DNA of 5,279 nt from Eubacteriales Family XIII. Incertae Sedis bacterium (GTDB lineage: Bacteria > Bacillota > Clostridia > Peptostreptococcales > Anaerovoracaceae). The notes under the pieces are model-generated. The model saw nothing but the letters and a program-made list of their open reading frames with translations. It searched no databases and was not told where the DNA came from. The stretch lies in assembly GCA_031272745.1 (NCBI GenBank), contig JAISTF010000108.1, positions 1 through 5,279 of the forward strand, read 5' to 3'. Positions within the stretch are counted from its first letter, which is position 1, and each line of letters opens with the position of its first letter. Below are positions 1 to 5,279 of this stretch, piece by piece. Position numbers and translations under genes: made by a program.

Positions 1-243
1 AGCCAAGTGAATCTGTTGCGGACAATGAAGCGCGAACACTCGCGCAAGCCGGATGAGATTTTTGACATTATTGAATCCTGTAGTAGTGGCCCCTATCTGG
101 AATTGTTTGCGCGCGGGACTCGTGAAAATTGGGTGCTGTGGGGCAATCAGGCGGAAGAAGACTATGTGCCTACGTGGAACACCTACGCAAACAACAGCAG
201 CAATGGATATGGCAACATTCCAATTGTAGCAAAAGGAAAATAA
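1..243 (+). CDS. MT-A70 family adenine-N6 methyltransferase, C-terminal fragment (5' end outside window)
   Basis: The frame is open from the first base (Ser-Gln precede the GTG at 7) to TAA at 241-243, so this is the last 80 residues of a longer protein, not a small gene starting at 7. The sequence shows the conserved C-terminal block of MT-A70 enzymes: KREHSRKPDE, then a helix (IFDIIE), then GPYLELFAR and WVLWGNQ. In this family the block closes the Rossmann-fold SAM-dependent methyltransferase domain. The catalytic DPPW-type motif would lie upstream and cannot be checked here. Known members methylate adenine at N6. Bacterial copies are often in phages, integrative elements or restriction-modification loci. 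About 30 residues follow WGNQ (Asn/Tyr-rich), a somewhat longer tail than in the short phage forms I recall. GC is near 47% over bases 1-300, well below the rest of the window, which fits acquisition by transfer. The family call is firm; the DNA target and whether it is an orphan are unknown. Confidence 0.87.
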   Translation, partial: SQVNLLRTMKREHSRKPDEIFDIIESCSSGPYLELFARGTRENWVLWGNQAEEDYVPTWNTYANNSSNGYGNIPIVAKGK

Positions 244-325
244 CGAACATCCCAGCGTTTGCACATTCGTGGCCTTTTCATCAAGCATTTTCATCCAATT
301 TTAAGAAACGCTCAATGCCCGCTTC

Positions 326-1021
326 ATGAAGGCCTTGTATGATTGTTGTATGAAAACGCATATCGCCGGACTTGGGCTACCCGAAAACAGCGGCAACGCC
401 GTATACGTCGTTCTGACGCGCAGCACGACAGCGCTTTCGCGCCTCGTGTCCTTTTGGACGGGCGCGGAATACACGCACGCGGCGATTTCGCTCGATCGCG
501 GGCTTTCGTATATGTTCAGCTTCGGGCGCAGATATGCAAACAACCCGTTCCTCGGCTGTTTCCACAGAGAGGACCTCTCGGAAGGCGTCTACGCGAAAGC
601 GGACCATGTGCCGGGAATCGTGATCGCGCTGCCCGTATCGGATTGGCAATACGAAAATATTTGCGGCACGATTCGCGAATTTCTGCTGAACAGCCATCGG
701 TACGATTTCAATTACGCGGGGCTTGCGACGCAGGCCGTCGGCCGCTCGCATTTTTCGGAAAGGCGCTTCTATTGTTCCGAGTTTGTCTACCACGTTCTGA
801 GCGAGGCGGGCGTCCTTGACCTCTCCATCCCGCGCGGCCGTGTCCGCCCCCAGGACTTCCTGTGGCTCGGCGGGGAAATCTACAAGGGGGATCTGCGACG
901 GTTCCGCGAAGCGGGCGGTGCGGGCGGTGCGGGCGGTGCGAGCAACGCGGGCAGCGCGGCCTGCGCGTCAAACATCCTTCCGTTCGCTACGCAAACACCC
1001 CCGCGGCGCGGAGCAGGATGA
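326..1021 (+). CDS. YiiX-like permuted papain-fold (NlpC/P60-type) hydrolase
   Basis: A 231-residue protein resembling the circularly permuted NlpC/P60 group (YaeF/YiiX, DUF830-like). In this fold the catalytic His precedes the Cys. The His lies in EYTHAAISLD (His51) and the Cys in FYCSEFVYHVL (Cys150). Between them are YMFSFGRR and NNPFLGCF, which I recall from clostridial homologues. The domain ends with RPQDFLW...IYKGDLRRF at about residues 174-193. Family members are amidase- or peptidase-like with proposed cell-wall or lipid-type substrates; the substrate here is unknown. No signal peptide or membrane segment is visible, so it is probably cytoplasmic. The last ~38 residues are a Gly/Ala/Ser-rich tail partly built from a 9-bp tandem repeat, and the final 35 bp overlap the 3' end of the convergent transporter gene. 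Start choice is uncertain. ATG 326 gives an odd N-terminus (MKALYDCCMK), ATG 350 (MKTHIAG) is equally plausible, and neither has a clear Shine-Dalgarno sequence. The 82-bp gap upstream shows no strong promoter. Confidence 0.85.
   Translation: MKALYDCCMKTHIAGLGLPENSGNAVYVVLTRSTTALSRLVSFWTGAEYTHAAISLDRGLSYMFSFGRRYANNPFLGCFHREDLSEGVYAKADHVPGIVIALPVSDWQYENICGTIREFLLNSHRYDFNYAGLATQAVGRSHFSERRFYCSEFVYHVLSEAGVLDLSIPRGRVRPQDFLWLGGEIYKGDLRRFREAGGAGGAGGASNAGSAACASNILPFATQTPPRRGAG
911..940 (+). repeat. 9-bp in-frame tandem repeat, three copies
   Basis: The unit gcgggcggt occurs three times without change at 911-919, 920-928 and 929-937, followed by a partial gcg. It lies in frame inside the hydrolase gene and encodes the repeating Ala-Gly-Gly of the C-terminal tail. 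The unit length is a multiple of three, so gain or loss of copies by replication slippage would change the tail length without shifting the frame. Confidence 0.93.
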
Positions 1022-2327
1022 CCGCGATGGCGACGGGCGCGATGAAGCGGATGGCGAAGGGATAGACGCGCGCGAGGAAATGCCCCGCGTGGCGCGCGCC
1101 CGTGAGGAATTCCGCCCGCGACGCGGCGGCACCCATCCGGAACGTGACAAAGAGGCAACCGAGCAGCGCGGCGATCGGCAGCAGAATGTTGTTCGCGAAG
1201 CGGTCGAGGAACGTGAAGTAGTCCGTGCCGAACACCTGCCAATCCGCGAGCGGCCCGAAGGCGAGCACGGACGGCGTGCCGAAGCAGACGACGACGGCGC
1301 AGACAATCACGAGCCCCTTGCCGCGCGAGAGGCCGAAGCGGTCCTCGAGCAGCGCGAGCGGCACCTGCAAGATGCTGATGAGCGAGGTCAGCGCCGCGAT
1401 GAAGACGAGGACGAAAAACAGCGGCGCGAAAACGGCGCCGAGCGGCATCGTCTCGAACGCGCCGGGCAACGTGACGAAGACGAGGCCCGCGCCCTCGGCG
1501 GGGTCGAGGCCGAGCGCGAAGACCGCCGGAAAGATCGCAAGCCCCGCGAGGATCGCCACACCCGTGTCCATCGCGACGACCGCGATCGTCGTCTGCGGCA
1601 AATCCATATCCTTCTTCATATACGACGCGTAGGTGATCATGATGCCCATGCCGAGCGACAACGAGTAAAACGAGTGGCCGAGCGCGTCGAGCACGCCGCC
1701 GACCGTGAGTTCCGAAAAGTCCGGCTGAAACAGGAAGCGCACGCCTTCGGCCGCGCCGGGCAGCGTCAGCGACCGCACCACGAGGATCGCGAGAATCGCA
1801 AACAGCGCCGGCATGAGCACCTTGCTCCACCGCTCGATGCCGTCCGTGACGCCGCGCGCCAGGATCGCGACCGTGGCCGCGAGCGCGAGGCCCGCGTAGA
1901 CGAGCGCCTTCGGCCCCGACGAAAACGCCGCGAACGCCGCCTGCGGATCGGATGCGATGGCCGCGCGGTTTGTGACCGACTCGACCGCGTAGCCCAGCGA
2001 CCAGCCCGCGACCGTCGGGTAGTAACAAGCGATCATCGTGCACGCGAGCACCGCGACCGCGCCGGCCAGCCACCAAAACGACCGCGGCGCGAGTTCCTGA
2101 AACGCGCTGACCGCCGACTCGCCCGCCGCGCGCCCGATCGTCAGCTCCGAGATCAGCACCGGCAGCCCGATGAACAGGATGCACAGCACGTACACGACCA
2201 GAAACGCCCCGCCGCCGATGACGCCAAGGATGTAGCTGAACCGCCAGATGTTGCCGAGCCCGACCGCGGACCCGACCGCCACCATGACGACCCCAAACTT
2301 CGATGCAAATTGTTCTCTTTGTTTCAT
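987..2327 (-). CDS. Neurotransmitter:sodium symporter (NSS/SNF) family transporter
   Basis: A complete 446-residue inner-membrane protein with the LeuT fold, of usual length for bacterial 11-helix NSS proteins. These import amino acids or related amines with sodium. The TM1 signature GSAVGLGNIWRF is at residues 19-30, GGGAF at 38-42, the TM3 YYPTVAGWSLGY at 102-113, the TM6 FYSLSLGMGIMITYASY at 220-236, and the TM8 AALTS at 311-315. By alignment from memory, Ala21, Asn26 and Ser222 match sodium-1 ligands of LeuT, and Ala311, Thr314 and Ser315 match sodium-2 ligands. Tyr103 matches the substrate-site Tyr108. Asp254 in TM7 falls near the LeuT Asn286/Glu290 region, in keeping with a chloride-independent transporter. 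Two last helices lie near 377-396 and 424-442. The motif reads WRFSY where WRFPY is more usual. The substrate cannot be deduced. The ATG lies 4 bases after the addA stop and lacks a good Shine-Dalgarno, which suggests translational coupling. The stop (TAG, 987-989) lies inside the convergent hydrolase gene. Confidence 0.95.
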   Translation of the reverse strand: MKQREQFASKFGVVMVAVGSAVGLGNIWRFSYILGVIGGGAFLVVYVLCILFIGLPVLISELTIGRAAGESAVSAFQELAPRSFWWLAGAVAVLACTMIACYYPTVAGWSLGYAVESVTNRAAIASDPQAAFAAFSSGPKALVYAGLALAATVAILARGVTDGIERWSKVLMPALFAILAILVVRSLTLPGAAEGVRFLFQPDFSELTVGGVLDALGHSFYSLSLGMGIMITYASYMKKDMDLPQTTIAVVAMDTGVAILAGLAIFPAVFALGLDPAEGAGLVFVTLPGAFETMPLGAVFAPLFFVLVFIAALTSLISILQVPLALLEDRFGLSRGKGLVIVCAVVVCFGTPSVLAFGPLADWQVFGTDYFTFLDRFANNILLPIAALLGCLFVTFRMGAAASRAEFLTGARHAGHFLARVYPFAIRFIAPVAIAVILLRAAGVFA

Positions 2328-2331
2328 GAAT

Positions 2332-5279
2332 TCAATAACCGTTTTCGCACGCCGCCTTTACGAGCGTCCCTGTCCGTGTCATATAGATGTAGCTTTCCCG
2401 TACCTCCTCGCCGAAGACGAGCGCCGCTGCCCGCCGGTAGAGCGCGACCTGCCCGCCGTAGGTTTCGAGGATGCGCGCCGACTCCTCTTCCGCGCGGGCC
2501 GTGTCGAAGCGGCCGGACTTGTAGTCCACGACCACGAGCCGTCCGTCCGCGTCGCGCAGCAGCAGGTCGATGACGCCCTGCACGACGATCTCCTCGCCGG
2601 TGAGGTCCGCCGCCGCGCCTTCGCAAACCGCCGGCGCTTCAGAAGCCGGCATCTTCATATTGAACGGCAGCTCCTTCAGGCAAAGCGGCGCCGTCGCCGC
2701 GCGTTCGCCCAGCACCGATGCTGCAAAACGCATGAGTGAAGCCGTCGGCACCGACGCCGCTTCCTCTTTGCTTAATACCCCGTTTTCCGCAAGAGCTGAC
2801 ACAAATGCCGCAAACCAATCCGCGTCCGCGCGATGCTCGTACGCCACGCGAAAATCCAACAGCTCGAGCGCACGGTGTAGCGCCACGCCGCGCTCCGCCG
2901 CCGACAGGTCGCCGCGCGCGCCCGCGTCTTCAAGCAACGCGTCCGCCGAATCCTCGCGAAAAAAACGCGGGCCCGTAGGGGCAAGCCCGTCCCCTCCGGT
3001 CTCTCCGATGCGAGCGAGCCCCGCCGCGATCTGCGTCACGCTGTACTTCGACCGCAAGGACGCCGCCGCCGCGTAGGGGTAGACCCATTCGTCGTCGAGC
3101 GGCGTGTCGCTGCCGGAGCGAGCCTCCGCAGGCGAAGGAGCGTCCGGAATCGTCGGCGTCGAGGACCGGCGAGCGGGAGCAGCGGCATGCCGCTCGGCGA
3201 CGCTGCCGGTGCCACGCTCGACAGCCACCTCAATCTTCGCCCCGCCGCCGCACGCCACCGGCAGCAGCATATCCAAATACGACCCCGCCATGCGCACGTC
3301 CGCGTCCGCAAACGCATCCGCCCCCTCATACAACGCCCGCGCCGCCTCCGCGTCCTTCACCGCCCCCACCATATGCAGCCGATCCATCGCGCGCGTCATC
3401 GCCACGTACAACAGCCGGATGCTCTCCGCCCGCTCGTCCCGCGCCTTCCGCGCCTTCACGACCTCGTGCAGCAGCGTCCGCTTCCGCGTATGCGCCTCGA
3501 AATCCACCCACTCCAAGGCCAGCCCCACCTCGCGGTGCATCGCCAGCTTCCCCTCGTGCCCCGTCTTCTCCAGCCGCTTCCCGAGCCGGCACAAAATCAC
3601 CATCGGGAACTCCAACCCCTTGCTCCCGTGGATCGTCAGGATGCGCACGACGTCCTGCCCGTCCGCCGCGAGCGGCGCCTGCGGCACCCGCGCCCGCTCC
3701 CGAAGCTCCGCGAGGTGCGCCAAAAACCCGTAGAGTCCCCGCACGCGCCCCGCCTGATAATCCGCCGCGCGATCGAGCAGCGCCCGCAGGTTCGCCTGCC
3801 GCTGCGCCCCGCGCAGCATCGCCCCCGCCCGCTCGTAATGCCCGCTCTCGCGCATCAACTTCCACAGAAAATCATCGAGCCGCATGAACCGCTCCTCGTC
3901 GCGCCACCGCGCCATCTGCCGGATGGCCGCCGCGCACCGCGCACGAAGACCCGCATCGGCGCCGTTATTGGAATAACCGTAGAACGCCGCGTAAAACGCC
4001 CCTTCGCGGCTCTGGATGCGGATGTCCGCAAAATCGGACAGCGAAAAATCGAACACGGGCGCGCGCAGCGCCGCCGCGAGCGGCACGTCCTGGCGCGGGT
4101 TGTCGATCGCCGAGAGCAGGCCGAGGAACGCGTCGATCTCGACCGTCTCGAAATACCCCTCGCCGCGATCCGTGACCGCCGGGATGCCGTGCTCTTCGAG
4201 CACGCGCCGGAACAGGCTCGCGTCGGACTTCGCGTCGCGCAGCAGGACCACGATGTCCGAAAGGCGGTACGGCCGCTCCGTCTGCGTCCCCGTGTCAAAG
4301 AACGGCTGCCCCACCGTCTCCGCAATCAGCCGCGCCGCGAATGCCGCCTCCGCCTCCGCTTCGGAAACCACCTCACGCACATCCTCATCCCCCGCCGTTT
4401 CAACCAAATGCAACACCGGCTTCGTATCCCAACGCGGCTCGTACTCGAGCCCGAGCACAAGCTGCGCGCGTTCGTCATAGTCGATGCCGGCGCTCTGCTT
4501 GTCCATCACGCGCGCAAACACCGCGTTCACCGCGGCCACGATGCCGCGCTTGCTGCGGAAATTGTTCGACAGGTCGATGCGCACGTCCTTCCCCGGCAAC
4601 GCGGCCAAAGCCTTCGGCGGGACATCCTCCCCGCTCGGCGGAAAGGCATCGTATTTGTCGATGAACTGCTGCGGATTCGCGTTGCGGAAGCTGTAGATAC
4701 TCTGTTTCACATCGCCGACGTAGAAGACGTTGTCCTCTCCCCGAACGCGTTCGATGAGCGCCTCCTGGATCGGGCTCGAATCCTGGTATTCGTCGATGAA
4801 GATGTACCGCAGGGCTGCGCGATACTCGGCCGCGACGCCTTCGTCCGAAAGAATCTCGAGCGCAAAATGCTCGAAGTCGCCGAAGTCGATGAGCCCTTCG
4901 CGCCGCTTCACTTCCGTGTACAGCTCGTGGAAGCGGCGGACGAGCCGCCGCAGCGTCCGCACAAACGGCTCCGTGTGCGCGAGCTCCGCTTCATAGTCCG
5001 CCAGACTGCGCGCATAGAACCGCGGCAGCACCTTCTTGCGCAAAAGGTCCTTCGCGAAGTCGCGGCGCTTCGCGACGCGCGCGCCGGCTTCCTTATCCCA
5101 CCCCGCTTCCCTGTCCGCGTTGGTCGCCGCAAACCGCGCCGCCGAAAAATCATTCAGCGCCGCGCGAGCGGCGTCGTGGTCCCCGCCCGCGGCGGCCGCC
5201 TCGATCGCCGCCACCTTCGCGGCATCCCCGACCGCCTTCTTGTACAGCCCTTCTATGCCCGCCTCGCCCAGATACGCCG
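2332..5279 (-). CDS. addA: AddA, ATP-dependent helicase/nuclease subunit A (N-terminus outside window)
   Basis: This is the C-terminal 981 residues of a superfamily 1A helicase fused to a RecB-type nuclease. The frame stays open to the right edge, and the GTG at 5212-5214 is an internal Val codon, not the start. Counting from the first full codon at the edge, the helicase motifs are: II, IDEYQDSSPIQ (Walker B, DEYQD at 162-166); III, YVGDVKQSIYSFRN (from about 186); IV, NNFRSKRG (about 238); V, TIHGSKGLEFP (548-558); VI, LLYVAMTRA (622-630). A variable linker covers about 676-729, then WVYPY and KYSVTQI. The nuclease domain has RGVALH (His801), GVIDLL (Asp904), VVDYKSG (Asp918, Lys920) and YGGQVALY (940-947), so the catalytic residues appear intact; Asp918 corresponds to Asp1172 of Bacillus subtilis AddA. 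About 250 residues with the Walker A motif are missing by comparison with that protein. AddA works with AddB to resect double-strand breaks until a Chi-type sequence is met. AddB usually lies just upstream, here outside the window. The TIH-x-SKGLEFP and YVAMTRA forms favour AddA over RecB or UvrD/PcrA. Confidence 0.95.
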   Translation of the reverse strand, partial: AYLGEAGIEGLYKKAVGDAAKVAAIEAAAAGGDHDAARAALNDFSAARFAATNADREAGWDKEAGARVAKRRDFAKDLLRKKVLPRFYARSLADYEAELAHTEPFVRTLRRLVRRFHELYTEVKRREGLIDFGDFEHFALEILSDEGVAAEYRAALRYIFIDEYQDSSPIQEALIERVRGEDNVFYVGDVKQSIYSFRNANPQQFIDKYDAFPPSGEDVPPKALAALPGKDVRIDLSNNFRSKRGIVAAVNAVFARVMDKQSAGIDYDERAQLVLGLEYEPRWDTKPVLHLVETAGDEDVREVVSEAEAEAAFAARLIAETVGQPFFDTGTQTERPYRLSDIVVLLRDAKSDASLFRRVLEEHGIPAVTDRGEGYFETVEIDAFLGLLSAIDNPRQDVPLAAALRAPVFDFSLSDFADIRIQSREGAFYAAFYGYSNNGADAGLRARCAAAIRQMARWRDEERFMRLDDFLWKLMRESGHYERAGAMLRGAQRQANLRALLDRAADYQAGRVRGLYGFLAHLAELRERARVPQAPLAADGQDVVRILTIHGSKGLEFPMVILCRLGKRLEKTGHEGKLAMHREVGLALEWVDFEAHTRKRTLLHEVVKARKARDERAESIRLLYVAMTRAMDRLHMVGAVKDAEAARALYEGADAFADADVRMAGSYLDMLLPVACGGGAKIEVAVERGTGSVAERHAAAPARRSSTPTIPDAPSPAEARSGSDTPLDDEWVYPYAAAASLRSKYSVTQIAAGLARIGETGGDGLAPTGPRFFREDSADALLEDAGARGDLSAAERGVALHRALELLDFRVAYEHRADADWFAAFVSALAENGVLSKEEAASVPTASLMRFAASVLGERAATAPLCLKELPFNMKMPASEAPAVCEGAAADLTGEEIVVQGVIDLLLRDADGRLVVVDYKSGRFDTARAEEESARILETYGGQVALYRRAAALVFGEEVRESYIYMTRTGTLVKAACENGY

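Noticed and set aside
275..304. A possible promoter for the hydrolase (ttttca, 18 bases, ttttaa).
   Set aside because: It matches the -35 consensus at 4 of 6 and the -10 consensus at only 3 of 6 positions, too weak to annotate.
941..1021. A possible bidirectional terminator at the convergent gene ends.
   Set aside because: Only a 4-bp stem (gcag 951-954 with ctgc 961-964) with a mismatch-broken extension is visible, and there is no T-run on either strand.
880..2184. A minus-strand open frame (about 434 codons) overlapping the transporter in another frame.
   Set aside because: It is Arg/Gly/Ala low complexity, whereas the overlapping frame has the full set of NSS motifs and membrane helices.
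816..2573. A long plus-strand open frame (about 585 codons) opposite the transporter gene.
   Set aside because: Its translation is almost all Arg, Glu, Asp, Ala and His with no domain pattern. It is antisense to a clear NSS gene, and GC-rich codon usage on the opposite strand readily produces such open frames.
3072..3087. A second GTAGGGG-like string (cgtaggggtagaccca) in addA, similar to the candidate dispersed repeat at 2974.
   Set aside because: It encodes WVYPY, a segment I recognise as conserved in AddA proteins before the SVT motif, so ordinary coding explains it.
3326..3865. A Gly/Ala/Arg-rich open frame in the same orientation as addA, together with several similar open frames on both strands across addA.
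   Set aside because: These are out-of-frame shadows of addA, with composition typical of shifted GC-rich codons and no recognisable motifs.
5212..5214. GTG as the start codon of the addA gene.
   Set aside because: The frame continues open to the window edge with protein-like sequence, and the helicase motifs upstream of motif II, including Walker A, must lie further upstream.

Overview
The window looks like a piece of a high-GC Firmicutes-type (Clostridia-like) chromosome. The evidence is an AddA-type recombination helicase-nuclease instead of RecB, a permuted papain-like hydrolase of a form I associate with Clostridia, and a bacterial 11-helix sodium symporter. Most of the window is roughly 60-67% GC where I counted by hand. 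The first 300 bases are about 47% GC. No rRNA, tRNA, CRISPR array or insertion sequence is visible. The lineage call is inference from remembered families, not from a search.

Layout, left to right. (1) Bases 1-243, plus strand: the C-terminal end of an MT-A70 family adenine methyltransferase, cut by the window edge. (2) Bases 244-325: a short intergenic gap of lower GC. (3) Bases 326-1021, plus strand: a YiiX-like permuted NlpC/P60 (papain-like) hydrolase with a low-complexity Gly/Ala tail. (4) Bases 987-2327, minus strand: a complete neurotransmitter:sodium symporter (NSS) family transporter that converges on the hydrolase and overlaps its 3' end by 35 bp. (5) Bases 2332-5279, minus strand: the C-terminal ~980 residues of AddA, whose N-terminus lies beyond the right edge.

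The two minus-strand genes are separated by only 4 bases (stop TGA, then ATTC, then ATG), so the transporter is probably co-transcribed with addA and may be translationally coupled to it. AddA repairs double-strand breaks with AddB, which is expected further upstream outside the window. The transporter moves amino acids or related amines across the membrane. No functional link between the two is evident. The hydrolase and the methyltransferase fragment are read in the opposite direction. The methyltransferase, with its different base composition, may belong to a mobile or recently acquired segment.

I found no convincing undescribed multi-gene system. The points worth a second look are modest: the composition step at the left, the tight addA-transporter junction, the repeat-derived tail in a convergent gene overlap, and repeat-like sequence in the AddA linker.
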